Counted from the first letter of the stretch, positions 1 to 12,200 are shown. The stretch: 64,000 nt of DNA from Cheilinus undulatus (GCF_018320785.1 NC_054878.1:42631023-42695022), one strand, 5' to 3'. Made by a program: numbers and translations. The notes: a model not told the origin generated them from the sequence alone.

Positions 1-667
1 ACCATGATCATTTGGATTATGTTTAGGATAAACCTCACTTTGCGCTGATTGGCGTGTCTGATTTGATTGACAGATTGCTCAACAGCTAGAAGCGACATTT
101 CTGTCAATCAGAATGCTAGCTAGCTGACAGGAAGTCGAGCTTAGTGGGCGAGCTGTTAGGTTGATCCAAAGTTCAGTTGAAACCATGGTTTCAATATGGA
201 AGCCTCTGTGGATTATTTTCAAGAGCTGTTTGAGTCTGCCTATTGCAGGTAGACGGCTGACGTCACAGGGTTTGTCCAATTCTTTCTACAGTCTATGATC
301 TTTACCGGAGATATAAACCTTTTTATAGCTTTAGTCTTTATATCCTATGTTCCTGTATGACAGTTCTCTCTGCTACATTGTTGCTTTGTTTTAGTGCAAT
401 ATTGTACTGTGGTAGTTGTTTAGTTTAAATTGAACACTGCTTTATGTGGCGTATTCCTTTGATAAGGCACTCTGAGAACGGCCTGTCCTTTCATCAGTGG
501 CCTTCTGTGGCTTACCCTCCTTGTGGAGGGTGTCAGTGATTGTCTTCTGGACAGCTATGAAGTCAGCAGTCTTCTCCATGATTGTGGTTGTGTGAACTGA
601 ACCAGAGCCAGAGAATAAAGGCTCAGGAAACCTTTACAGGTGTTGGGAGTTAATAAACTGATTAGAT
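1..667. other. intron of receptor unit U1 (stalk to TM region)
   Basis: This stretch matches the intron after the stalk exon of U2 (about 17490-17780) and U3 (about 37850-38150), down to the shared sequence ending in GGGAGTTAATAAACTGATTAGA. It is therefore intron of a sixth family member whose 5' exons lie left of the window. No exon is seen here apart from an antisense Tc1 fragment at 445-579. Confidence 0.6.
445..579 (-). pseudogene. Tc1-like transposase N-terminal (helix-turn-helix) remnant
   Basis: The minus strand reads an open stretch starting MEKTADF with a later core [20 protein letters not shown], which resembles the N-terminal DNA-binding helix-turn-helix of fish Tc1 transposases. 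No catalytic domain follows. The same fragment sits in the same intron of U2 and U3, so it was inserted before the units duplicated. It is a relic, not a gene. Confidence 0.5.
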
Positions 668-1471
668 CAGTGATACTCAACCTGCAGCTCTTGAGCCGCA
701 TGTGGCTCTTCAGTGACCAGTTGTGGCTCTTTTAGGGCTTATTTGGAAAAAAAAATTGGATTTATAAAAACAAATCAGAATCATGAAAAATTGAGATACA
801 AGGTTTTAACCTGATGTCAGTGATATATAAAATAAACCTATGCTCATTATCAGTGACAGATTGTTTCTTCTGACACTATACAGACATTTGTATCCTATTT
901 AACCCTCTGGTGCATAGTGGTCACTGCAGCGGACAGCTATTAAAAAGTCATTTTCTCTTAAATACACTGGTTTCTATGGTGGCTCTGCATATCAGCCTCT
1001 AGAGTGCTCTCCACTGCTCCACTCAATTGAGGTCTATTCAGTGGTCAGTCAGTGTAACTACAAGTAAATTTCCTCTGAATCCAATATGGCCGCCAGACAG
1101 CCACCCTTCTTGACCACTGCTTATATATCATGCCAATCCTTCTATACCAGAAGAACCCCAGAAGTGGAAAAAAATATGATGATATACAGTAACATCTAAG
1201 GAAGCATATTATTCATTTGGAATATGAAATTTTTATTTTCAATATGTAGAAAATTATGAATAACCATGTGTCCAATGAAGTGGACATCATGCATCACACA
1301 GTATATTTTTAACACAAGTCATGTAATTGCTTCACTGTTTCTTGTGACTGTTTTGGTTATAAGTCAGTGTATAGTTGTTATATTTATAAGCTATTCATTT
1401 AAAATTTACATTTTTGTACAGATAAGCTGTAGCTAGTGTTACTATAGTAATTATTTTGTCATATTTTACAG

Positions 1472-1712
1472 ACTTCAAATGCAGCAAAGAATAGGGACGC
1501 CTACAGAATGGTCCAGGAAATTCTGTCCAACTCCAGTGATGATAAGTCCAGTGATAATGAGTATAGTGACAACAGTGATGATGAGTGGCTGCCAAAGAAC
1601 AACAGAAATAGGAGCTTAGGATGATGGAGATGCAGAAAGTGAGAAGGATTCGAGTCAGGATGCAGAGACTGAAATGTCAGTTCTTGTTGCCAAAAATAAC
1701 ATGCTTGTATAA
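1472..1712 (+). pseudogene. piggyBac transposase N-terminal remnant
   Basis: After an acceptor-like TTTTACAG, an acidic Ser/Asp-rich stretch is open, including SDNEYSDNSDDEWLPKN. It reaches a stop near 1622 and then continues one frame over (ESEKDSSQDAETEMSVLV) to a TAA at 1710-1712. Acidic N-termini of this kind precede the catalytic region in piggyBac transposases. The DDD catalytic core is absent. A second copy of this piece is present in U4 (about 45849-45981). Confidence 0.45.
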
Positions 1713-2035
1713 GGGCATGGTAATATCAGTTCTGCATCCTTACAGAACTGTGGAGACTCAGAATAATGTTGCTCTTGTTGGAGATGGTTTGACACATTGA
1801 GGTGTAAGATTCACCGCTATGAGTGTCATTGGTTTTCTCATTAAGGCCTAAACATTGCTATAACAAAAATTTGTTGGAATGTTTTCAACACATAAAAGGT
1901 AATAGGTGTTCATATATTTACCATAAAACACAAATTAATACCTTTTTACATTAAGTTTCCTCTGTTTTATGTTGAGTGCTCAGGCGCATGATGTCCACTG
2001 GATTGGACATGTGTGTAACTTTATGAAAAAATAAT

Positions 2036-2039
<4 letters not shown>

Positions 2040-2069
<30 letters not shown>
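2040..2069 (+). repeat. poly-A run
   Basis: An uninterrupted run of about 29 A residues lies inside the piggyBac element. The U4 copy of the same element carries a shorter run at 46329-46344, so the tract length is unstable. Confidence 0.9.
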
Positions 2070-2071
<2 letters not shown>

Positions 2072-2593
2072 GCAACCTTTTTTTCATGTCCTGAGAAGAA
2101 GAATAATAATAAGGAAAAAATCTTGATCAAGGCTTTCATAATTCATGCATCAGAGGGTTAACCTCATAATTATCTACCAGTCCACTGTTTAATTTCATTT
2201 CAACTACAGATTAACTGATCTATTATCTACCTTACATTCCAGGTTTGGATTGTGGCTCTCACTAAAGTATTTTTTAGACAATGTGGCTCTTTGGTTGAAA
2301 AAGGTTGAGTACCACTGGATTAGAGGATTAACAACAATGATGACAGAAACAACAACAGCGACACAAACAGCAACCACAAAAACAACAATGAAACCAACAG
2401 GACCGACTGAAAAGACCACAGCAGCAGGAACCAGTGACTCTTCTAATCTAAACGCTAGTGATGAGCATTTCTCTGTTCATTTATTTTATGTTTTTACAAA
2501 CAAATGAATGTGTTATTACACATAAATGACATTTCAACTTTGTTTCATAGAAACCTACAACAAAGATTTGATTTGCTCTCATTCTCTCTGCAG

Positions 2594-3012
2594 CCAGGTT
2601 CATCGTTGTCTCTGTGGGTTTATCAGCTCTCATCATAACTGTTGTGACCGTCAACATATGGACAAGAACTAAAGGTGAGAACATTCACAGATTCAATTTA
2701 CACACAAGAAGTTTATAGAAACATGTATTTTCTCTGTGGAAGCAAAAATCCACTCTTTCTCTCATCTTTCAGGGAAACAATCACAGAGGAATGATAAGGT
2801 GGTGGGTTTTTAAAAGCAGTGAGAGTGGAGTTTAGTTACTGCTCAGCTGATTTTAGGAGGCTGTTCAGTCTAGTCTTTGTTAGTATAGGGGCTACAATCA
2901 GTCTGAGTGTTTCAGAGTGTTGCTTTGATTGTGTTGATTTTCACAGGTGGATGAGGATGATGAAGATGAGACAGTGATCTATGAAAACATCAGAGCTTCT
3001 GCAGAGGATTGA
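2594..3012 (+). CDS. U1: 3' end of a short-tail Ig-superfamily receptor (partial)
   Basis: Three exons are seen: TM 2594-2674, tail exon 2773-2801 and terminal exon 2947-3012 ending in TGA. The TM exon encodes ARFIVVSVGLSALIITVV followed by a polar stop-transfer end WTRTK. The tail is acidic (VDEDDEDE) and ends with a tyrosine motif TVIYENI, which fits V-x-Y-x-x-I (ITIM-like) and also Y-x-N (possible Grb2-type SH2 site). The second tail exon has a weaker donor, GTGGGT, where its paralogs have GTGAGT. A Thr-rich stretch at about 2334-2449 may be an upstream stalk exon, but I see no convincing acceptor or donor for it. The Ig-domain exons lie outside the window. Confidence 0.6.
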
Positions 3013-3732
3013 CCAACACTTGTGTCTCTGTCAGACTACACAGATCAACAACATCATGATCAGAGGAGTTCATGTCATCTTTCCTCTACAAGAAGGAGAA
3101 CCTCCCTAATCCTGTCACTAACTCTTGTATTGAAGATCTTGGTTTTCCCTTGAAAAAGGAGCCGAAATATGATCAAATGTAAATGAACTGAAAATGAGCA
3201 GACATGTATAAATGTAGGCTTCTGTCTGAAACTAAGGATGCACATCACTCCATCAGATTCCCTTTATAGACATGAATGTATGTGTTTAATATTTAACCAC
3301 ATCCTGTAGCGCCACCTTTTGGTGAAATAGCAAAGAAGCATGAGGAATCAGTCTCTATAGATAGACAGCTGTATACAACAAGTGTGTTTAAGGTTTCTCT
3401 CTACACAAACCACAACTAGGAACCTTGACTGAAAACTCCATCTGTTTTAGTCCCTCAAAGGCTCAGCTCTGCAGGATGATGGATCAGGACTTTACAGATT
3501 CAAATGAGTATAAGGCACTGATTTTCCCTCTGTACAGGGAGGAGGAAGAGGTTTGATTTTGACAAGGGGTCTGCAGACTCCAGTTTACTGTCAACATGTG
3601 TTTTTTTATCTGCTCTCTTTCACATAAATAGGTCTATTTTTCTAAGAATAATATTGTTAATATTTGTGTTTTTCTGAAGGATTTAAAGCTGTAATCATAT
3701 ATTAGATATCATGTATGCTCATTTATATTCAC
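3013..3732 (+). other. U1 3'UTR and conserved downstream block
   Basis: This sequence follows the U1 stop codon and is nearly identical to the block after the stop of U3, U4, U5 and U6 (for example 39771-40440). It is probably 3'UTR. No AATAAA is seen close to the stop. In the paralogs a candidate poly-A signal lies about 1 kb downstream; the matching place here, near 5500, reads AAACAAAA, so the signal is lost in U1. Confidence 0.5.
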
Positions 3733-5285
3733 CAGAGGTGGGAGAAAGTCCTTGTTTTGCAAGTCTCAAGTAAGTCTCAAGTCTTTAATCCCAAGTCTCA
3801 AGTCAAGTCTCAAGTAAAGACGTGCAAGTCCAAGCCAAGTCTCAAGTAGAGACAAGCTGAGTCAAGTCCGAAGTCATAGGCTTGAAATTTTCGAGTCCTT
3901 ACAAGTCATAAGCACTGTTTACCAAATAAAATGCCATTTTTACAATGTAACAATCTATTAAATTTGACAAATACAATGAATGCATTTTGAATTGTTTTAT
4001 TTCTTTAAATAAAATAAGACCAGTGTGACAGAACTTAATCACACAGAAAAAGAGCGCTGACACAGCATTCAGGATATAATCACTGCTAAGCGGTGCAACA
4101 ACAAATGAACTTCTGAAGACGTTGTACAGTCATTTTAACTCATCTAATGTGAGTGTGTGTGTGTCTGTTTGGTGAGTGTGTGTATAGGTGTGTGGGTGGA
4201 TATATAGGGTTTGTGTGTGTTTGGAAGTGAACATGTTTGACCGGTCAACATTAAGTTTAAGGTGTTACAACCAGTTCTTAACCTCAGGTTATGTGTTATA
4301 TGTGAAGTTATAAGACCTCAAGTAATGTGAACACAATGACTTCCTCCTAGTGAATGAACAAAAAAGAGCTGATGAATCATGGGTGTTTGTGTATTTATAT
4401 TTAATATGTGGACATTTACTGTAGTTCTGTGACTCTGTTAACTTAAAGTTATGCTTTCTATTTTTTTCCTCTCATTATTATTGCTTTTAGCTAAAGGGGG
4501 AGGGTCCCCATATTGGTCTTTGCCCTGGGCCTTCAAATGGCCTAAACCGGCCCTGCCTCACACCTGCAGCTCCCCCTCACAAATCCTTCTGTCCTGCCAG
4601 TTTGTTGCTTTCATTTTTCTGTTTCTGCACTTTTGACAGTATTTATCATTATCACATATAAGATCAAATAAAACACCCACATTTGGACACGTTTTACTCA
4701 ATTTTACATTATTTCAAAATGTGATGTGTGTTTGGCTCGTTGATGATGAGGGAGTGACTGAGGAAATGTGTTAAAAGGAGAGCATTAGAAGCTTATCTTG
4801 GAACAAAAGACAGCACACCTCTATGAATGAACTTAATGAAGACACGCATCACCAGCGGACTTCCTCTACACTCTTTAGCACGTTCCTCCTTCCAGCGCGC
4901 ATCCGACAGTAAAAATATACAAATTTTCATTTGAATTTGGAAGTTAAAGTCTGTCTTCTTTATGTGGACTTATATCTATAGAGGATTTCGGGAGGATTTT
5001 TTTAAAGTAAGCCTTAAAAGAGCCACAACTGGTCACTAGAGAGCCGCAGGTTGAGTATCACTGTGTTAGCTGAATACTTTGAATGGGGGCACATTTTACT
5101 CAACACACTCACTGAAAATCTCAAGTATTTTCAAGTCATCGGTCTAAAGTCCAAGTCAAGTCCCGAGTCATTGATGTCAAAGTCCAAGTCAAGTTGAAAG
5201 TCTTTGATGATATTGTCAAGTCGAGTCCCAAGTCATCAAAATTGTGACTCGAGTCCAAGTCATGTTACTCGAGTCCACACCTCTG
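3733..5285. mobile_element. nonautonomous hAT element with AAGTCTCAAGTC-type subterminal repeats
   Basis: Perfect 8-bp target duplication ATATTCAC flanks the element (3725-3732 and 5286-5293). The ends CAGAGGTGGGA and TCCACACCTCTG are inverted repeats. Both ends hold many short copies of AAGTCTCAAGT or GAGTCCAAGTC in opposite senses. The U6 paralogous site near 63570 is empty. An inverted end of the other hAT type (as at 668) is embedded at about 4985-5063, and GT-rich simple sequence lies at 4148-4220. No transposase is visible. Confidence 0.85.
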
Positions 5286-6387
5286 ATATTCACATATATA
5301 GATATAAAATAAATTGATAGAGCAGGCACCTGATGCCAGAATAAGAGTTCACTTCTTCCCATTCCTTTCAGACCTTTCAGAACTTTATCTTTCTGCTGAC
5401 AGTTTCTCCTGCTTTACATTTTTCGCAGTTTTAAAGCTTAGTATTTTTTCCTCTTTTGTTTTTCAGTTTTCAGTTTTCTGTTGATTTTCTTTCATGCTTG
5501 AAACAAAAGTCTTATATGAACTCTGCAGCTCCTCAGTTGCAATACTCTTTCCATCCTCCAGGGGGCAGCACAGCCTGTTAAACTTTTCAGAAAGGAAGAC
5601 GGGCCCAGTGTTTGAAACCAGCCTCAGAAATCAGGAGAAACTCTTGTTATTCTATTTGTTCATTTTTGATAGGAAAATGTCAGTGTTGTGGACACATTCT
5701 GAGACTTTTATATCACATTTCGAGTTTGACAGATTTAACTCAGAAACAGGTATGAAGAAATGGCCCAATTGGGTCATTTCCTGTTGTCATTAGGGGGCGC
5801 TACAGCAAAAAGGTAAAATTGAAATTTGAATGAGTAGATGGGTACACATTGATCATAAATGTGAAATTTGAGGAAAATGAAATGTTTTATATGAGAGTTG
5901 TGGCAACTTCCTGTGAAATGGCGAGATTTTAAAATGCACGCCATCACCAGGGAAGTGTTCATTAATAAAACATATCTGTCATGTGAACAATTATTGAGGA
6001 CTTCAGTAGAGAAATCTGAGCTTGATAGGTTCAGCGAAGTAAGAGGAATAAACAGATGACCTGTTTGTGTGACTTCCTGTTACCAGTGGGCGGTGCTATA
6101 ATGACATGCTCTCATGCAGGCTTCTTCAGTGTGATACTGATGTCTAGCCAGAAATTGTAGAAGACCACAGAGTAATGTTTGCAAAAGTTACAAGAGGTTA
6201 AAGTCATTTGACACCATCATAAACTCCTTATTTTGAAATGTAGATGATTGTGGTGGACTTCCTGTTGGGATCTGGGCATGAGTCAAAGAGGCTTTACTGT
6301 AGGTCTGATGATGACCTATAGTCAGGCCAAAAACTATAAACCTAGGTTTGACAATGTTTGGGGGCTGAAATTAATGATATTAATGTA
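5286..6387. other. intergenic spacer between U1 and U2
   Basis: This is a diverged copy of the spacer that follows each unit; the same sequence occurs after U4 (about 48090-48900) and U5 (about 54600-55420). It contains no recognisable gene. Confidence 0.5.
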
Positions 6388-7992
6388 CACCACGTTCCAC
6401 ATTATTATGCAAATTACATTTTTCTCTTATTTTCCTAAATATTAATGCAAATGACAGTCAGAATATTTTTCAAGTCATCAGCTATTAGAGCATAATTCGG
6501 ATGTTTTTGAACAAACTTCATAATGATAACCTTTTTTTTTTTTTTTAAATAAAAACCTCAAAATGCACTTTTCCACATGTTCCACATTATTAAGCAGGCC
6601 ACAGGTTTCAAGCAATATGGGAAAGAAAAAAGGATCTCTGCTGCCAAAAAGTGTCAAATAGTTTAATGCTTTGGACAAGGAATGAAAACATTCGATATTT
6701 CATGAAAAATGAATCGTGATCATCATACTGTGAAGGAATTTGTGGCTGATTCAGAGCACAGATGGGTTCCTGCAGATAAAGGCATAATGAGGAAGGTTTC
6801 TGCCAGTCAAATTCATCAAGTTAAGAGAGAAGATTCTAAAATGCCATTACACAGCAGCAAACAGGTGTTTGAAGCTGCTGGTGCCTCTGGAGTTCCACCA
6901 ACCCCAAGGTGTAGGATCCTCCAGAGGCTTGCAGTCATGTATAAACCTACTATTCATCCGCCTGATTCAATGCTCACAAGCAGAAACGGTTGCAGTGGGC
7001 CCAGAAATACATGAAGACTCATTCTCAAACAGTCATGTTGACTGGTGAGTGCTGTGCAACCCTGGATTGTCCAGATGAAGGAGCAGTGGATGGTTGGAGG
7101 ATGGCCACCATGTCCCAATAAGGCTGTGATGTCAGCAAGGAGGGGACGGAGTCATGTTTTGGGCCGGATTCATGAGGAGAGAGCCGGTAGGCCCCTTTAG
7201 GGTCCCCGAAGGTGTGAAAATGACCTCGGCAAAGTATACAGTTTCTGACTGACCCCTTTCTACCATGGTTAAAAAAAAGTGAGTGACCACTTTCTTCCAT
7301 GGCAAAAAAAAAGAAGAGCAGTGCCTTCTGTTGCAAAATTTTCTTCATGCATGACAATGCACAATGTCATGCTGCAAAGAATCCCTCTGTGTCATTGGCT
7401 GCTATGGGCATAAAAGGAGAGAAACTCATGGTGTGGCCTCCATCCTCTCCTGACCTCAACCCTACTGAGAACCTTTGGAGCATCCTCAAGCAAAAAGATC
7501 TATGAGGGTGGGAGGCAGTTCACATCAAAACAGCAGCTCTGGAAGGATATTCTGACATCCTGCAAAGAAATTCAAGCAGAAACTCTCCAAAAACTCACAA
7601 GTTCAATTGATGCAAGAATTGTGAAGGTGATATCGAAGATGGGCTCCTATGTTAACATGGAACTTGGCCTGTTAAGATATTTTTGATTGAAATAGCTTTT
7701 GATTTCAGTAAATATGACTTTTTAATGCTGCAAATTCAACAAATGACCATTTTCAGTTCTTTACAACCTATAAAATGTTTTAAAACTCTGTCGTGCTTAA
7801 AAATGTGGAACAGTGCATTTTGAGGTTTTTTATTTTTAAAAGGATAATGGTTATCATTATGAAGTTTGTTTAAAAACATTTGACTTATGCTCTAATGGCT
7901 GATGACTTGAAAAATACCCTGACTGTCATTTGCATTAATATTTAGGAAAATAAGAGAAAAATGTAATTTGCATAATAATGTGGAACGCAGTG
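6388..7992 (+). mobile_element. Tc1/mariner-type transposon with long inverted repeats
   Basis: TA dinucleotides flank the element (6386-6387 and 7993-7994). Inverted repeats of roughly 190-200 bp at 6388-6590 and 7800-7992 both contain CGTTCCACATTATTATGCAA. The inside holds a decayed DDE transposase in the plus sense. A second, truncated copy lies in opposite orientation at 31339-33136. Confidence 0.85.
6709..7690 (+). pseudogene. decayed Tc1-type transposase
   Basis: Pieces of a Tc1/IS630-superfamily transposase are read in several frames. The N-terminal part lies at 6709-7014. A C-terminal part at about 7340-7505 contains HDNAQCHAA and SPDLNPTENLWSILK, the hallmark surrounding the second and third acidic catalytic residues. 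The frame is broken between about 7015 and 7300 and again after 7505 (TGA). The transposase cannot be made as it stands. Confidence 0.8.
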
Positions 7993-9026
7993 TATGAGTG
8001 TTTATTGTTCCTGGAAGACTGCAAAAAAGCAGAACAAAGCTTTCCTAATTTGGCCCCTGGTCACAGCCCTGCTCTTTGCTGAAAACTCATGTTTATGTGT
8101 GATTTTTAGCTCCAAACTGTCTAGAATGAGAAAAAACAATCTGTAATTAATCGGATGAAATCCCTCAGAGGAGTAAGAAAAATGTGCAACCTGTTCATTG
8201 GCCAAAAAATGCCAAAATTTGACCGAAACTGTTTGTAGTGTGTTTCCTACACACTTTAGATGATGGTTTCAAGAGACTTTTTTATTCATCAAGTCATGAT
8301 ACATATGTGTGCTGATTTTCTGATCAGGTCTCTGCACAATGGAGTTGTACTAACTTAAATATGTACATTTCCACTGGGGGAGAATTTTCTGGAAGGTTTT
8401 TGGGGCTTTTTAGTCATGCCAAGACCCCTTAAACAATCCTCAAACATCTGAAACTATAATGACCAAATCTAAGAACACCTACACTTTTAATAGAGTCCGT
8501 GCTCAGAGGTTGGTGTCTGTCTGTCTCATGTCCTTATAAAAAGTTGAATCTTGTCCTGAGAACCTTTAATGTTTCTGATGTTTATCTGACTACAGGTCAA
8601 TGGTTAAAATGTGGTGCTGTTGTACCCACATTCTCAGCAATGTACTTCCTCTAAAAGTCAGCAAAAAATGACTTCACTGATAAAAAGAGGAAGCAGCAGA
8701 TCTTAAAATATGGTCTCCTTCTCATTCTTTTCTGTCATGAACATTTGGGGGAGTTTTTGTGGCTTGACTCTTCAGCCAAACATCACTACCAATCCTGTTT
8801 CATTCAAATGAACTCTAAAGATAAAAGTGCATGATTGCAGACATTTATCTGGACTTTTATTCTTAGCACCCACAACTTCCTCCTCTCTACCCTGGAGGTC
8901 AAATATAACACTGTCACACATACATCATGGCATCATTAGAGTGGCTTTAATACCATCTAATGTTACTGATTTACTATTTCAGATTCATGTCTGTCTCTGT
9001 GGACAGAAAACGTCATTTAAACTGTT
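7993..9026. other. spacer and upstream region of U2
   Basis: This is family-shared upstream sequence; the block TCAGAGGTTGGTGTCTGTCT near 8505 and the surrounding 500 bp recur before U3, U4, U5 and U6. No coding sequence was seen. Confidence 0.5.
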
Positions 9027-9130
9027 GAAACTGAAATGTTGACATTGTTTTTGTCTTTTCGACTTTTACTAGAAATTCGTTGAGGAAAGGACAGAGTCAA
9101 CGCCACTTTGAGGAAGTGACCTCATATAAA
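9027..9130 (+). promoter_or_regulatory. U2 core promoter: ISRE-like, ETS/PU.1-like and TATA elements
   Basis: GAAACTGAAA (9027-9036) fits the IRF/ISRE core GAAANNGAAA. GAGGAAGT (9110-9117) fits an ETS/PU.1 site. TATAAA (9125-9130) lies 100 bp before the ATG at 9230, which would place the transcription start near 9155-9160. The same arrangement precedes every other unit. Function is inferred from motifs and conservation only. Confidence 0.55.
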
Positions 9131-9229
9131 CCACAGTGAGCAGTAGCAGCATCTCTCTGAAACAGCTCCACAGTAGAAGATCAGACTGTTGGGAGTGTGA
9201 GAGCTGAAGAAGAGAGACGGAGAATCACC

Positions 9230-12200
9230 ATGGATGAGTTCAGATGGATTCACATTTCTGTCATTCTGACAGCGCTGCTTCACTTTACAGGTGAGAAAAC
9301 TTTCACAGAGAAATTTAACAGACAAATCACTAAAGAAATCTTTACTTGTGTAGTTTAATTTTTTTTTTTTGCACATATCATAAAGAGGGGTACTTACACT
9401 AGGAGTCCTAACACCCACAGAAGTGTCTGGGCCCCTTAAAGTCCCAGTAGGGGCCCTCAGCAGACGTGATTTAGTCATGTACTGTAAACCCATGTGTGCT
9501 GGATCAGTAGCAGTAGTAACGCTCACCTCTGAAACTCTGACAATACCCTGCAGTCTGTTTCTATCTTTAATGTTAGAGGAGCAGTATCAAGTGATAATAG
9601 AGGAGGTTAAAACTGATTCGGTAAAACAAGAATAAAACATTTTCATCAACATTAAAATTCTGGATCTCTGCACAATGTTAACATTATAAAAATGCTCATA
9701 ATACTATCAAAGGGATGCATTTACTGAACCAGGCAACATTTAACTAAAGCAACAATAGCATCCAACATATTTATTTCTTTTTATAATGTAACTGTAAAAA
9801 CATTTTTCTGCATCTATATAAATGTGAACTAATAACATAAAAATCATCATAAATCATGGTGAGCAACAGGAATTTAACATGAATTCTGCATTGATTCATC
9901 CATTAACATCATTGGGCCTCACTTATTGATCATTTTTATAAGAAATTTATTCTTTAAACCCTCTAACACGGTTTTCAGAAGATTCTGACCTTCACCAAAG
10001 TGATTTGTTCTTGTATTTAACAGAATTTTTATCAGTTTACACCTCTGTGGAATTAAAAATATATGACTTAAATGATATGATGAAGTATAAATTTAAACAT
10101 ACAGTGTTTGATCTTATCCACAAAATATTGAATTAATGTTAACATTAATATTTCATCATTGGACACTAATTTAATCAATAACATATCTCCACACACAGAC
10201 TTTTAAATGTGTGTGCCTCTATTTAGTGACTGTTACTGCCTCTGTTGTTTGGTTGGCTGAGAATATCAGGGTTAGCCAATCAGAGGCAGAGTGGGCGGGT
10301 CTTACTTTGTGGTTCTCTGGGAGATCTAGAAACACAATCAGAGCAGATGACACTACTTTCCATCAACATGCTTCCCTCGTCATCATTTCATAATGATCAT
10401 TACAACCTGCAGTCAAGCAGCAGAGGTTGGTGTGAATGTTCAGATACTAAAAGCTGATTTGAAGTTTAGTAAATCTGCTAGAGCAGACTAACACAGGCTG
10501 TTTATGCTTTTTTATGTGATGCTAAAGGAAATGTGGGAGAAATGAAGAGTAGAACCACTGCACCACTGGATGTTAACCTGCTGGAACTTTAAAAACTATA
10601 TCTGACTATCTGTAAACACAAAAGACAGTTTCTGATTGAAGTTTCTCATTTTGTTACAGTGAGTGTAAATCACCATTTCTTCACTATCAAACAAGGAGAA
10701 GACGTGACTTTGCCTTGTGAGAAGGTGATCGACCATCAGCAGATATGTGGCGGTACTAAATGGCTCTTTAGTAATTCAACAAAAAGAGGAGCAGAGCAGC
10801 TCAGTAAACATATACAGGTTAATAAAAAAGCTGGAGCTAAATCAGACAGACTGAGTGTTAGAGAGGATTGTTCTCTGGTGATGAAGAAGGTCACACAAGA
10901 GGATGCTGGGCGTTATGTCTGTAGAAAGGACAAATGGGGACAAGAAGGAGATACTCTGAGTCATCTGTCCGTCATCAACAGTAAGTGTTAATATAGTCAT
11001 GTTTTCAGCTTCAACTGATATTTTAAACTGTTTATTTCAACAACAGTGATGAAGTCAGCCAAACTCTTGTCTCTCTCTCTACATCCTCATCTTCACAGTT
11101 ACTGAACATACAGACCACAGTTATCTGTCAGTCACCTGTGATGTGAGGACATATGGAGGTTGTAGACACACAGTGAAGTGGTTTAACGAGGGTTCAGACC
11201 AGGATGAGAATAATCAACATGTACAAACATCACAGTCTGACTCTGGATGCCGTGCCACCACCCAAATCCCAAAAGCTCATGCATCCAGAGATATCTTATT
11301 GGAGTGTGAAGTCATAGAACGGGACACTGGAAGAGTTCAGTATTTCCCCTTCAGTCATCAGACAACAGGTGAGTGTTTGTTGATCTGCAACTTGAGATTT
11401 AAAAAGTGTTTTAGCAAACTAATGAGAGACCAAATCATCCACAACAGTGATGCCACAGATGATCTTTTTTTATTGCCTTTTTAAATCCTGAGTTCAGCTT
11501 TTTGGCTGTTAGCATGTTGGTTTAAAGGTGGCTCAGGTGACCATGTTTGATCGGAGATTGAAGCTAGAAAAACAGAAATTAACTTATTGATTTATTTTAT
11601 TTATGCTTATTTAACCAGGATCCTCAGTTAGATTAAGAATCTATTTACAGGAGTGTCCTGGCCAAGACAGGCAGCCGCACAGTGAACAAAGAAAAGAGAT
11701 TTTCTTGACGTGTTACCACGTTCATCCCACAGGTTCAGTTTGAAGGATAGCCGGTCTATATCGTCCTCCTCTTGTAACAAAGTGACGAATCCATAATCTT
11801 TTTTTCTTCTCTTCTGAGCACAAACCCACTACTATCACACAGAACTTTAATTGTAGCAATGATTGACTCATGACCCTCCTCCCTAATGATCTATGAACTC
11901 ACAGTAGCAAAGACAGATTCAGACTCTGAAAGCATTTCTGTCTGTTGGGACAGAAAATTGTCTTTGGTCAGGATCACACCAGTGTTAACAGTCTGTCAGC
12001 GAGACTGGACAAGATTTTTGTTGCCTAGTGTGACATGGTGCCATCAGAAAGACAAAAATCATGTTAGTCTGATCCAGCCTTCTTCTTCTTCTGCAGAAAA
12101 CTTTATTTCCACACAAAGCTAATCTTTATCTTCATTCTGACATGAAGTCATATTTCTGTTTTTCTTAATATTTCAAGCTTCTCTCTTATCCCAGCAGCAG

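Larger units (their letters stand above)
903..2157. mobile_element. piggyBac-type element nested in the hAT
   Basis: The element is flanked on both sides by TTAA (899-902 and 2158-2161), the invariant piggyBac target. The ends CCCTCTGGTGCAT and ATGCATCAGAGGG are inverted repeats. A subterminal inverted repeat of about 30 bp centred on GTCCAATNNAGTGGACATCATGC lies at about 1262-1291 and 1987-2016. It carries only a fragment of acidic N-terminal coding sequence and an A-run of roughly 29 bases, so it is nonautonomous. Confidence 0.8.
668..2317. mobile_element. nonautonomous hAT transposon with nested piggyBac
   Basis: The ends are CAGTGATACTCAAC and, on the other strand, CAGTGGTACTCAAC, forming hAT-style terminal inverted repeats. 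The flanks GATTAGAT (660-667) and GATTAGAG (2318-2325) are an 8-bp target duplication with one mismatch. U2 keeps the empty site (GATTAGAGGA near 17777). Subterminal GTGGCTCTT repeats occur at both ends. No hAT transposase is present. The middle is occupied by a piggyBac-type element. Confidence 0.8.

Noticed and set aside
2329-2449. Second Thr-rich stalk exon in U1, U3 and U4
   Set aside because: Sequence is stalk-like, but no acceptor/donor pair common to the three copies was found; left as a possibility only.
9122-9526. Minus-strand open frame over the promoter and signal exon of each unit
   Set aside because: Antisense of the conserved 5' region; not supported by splice or start context.
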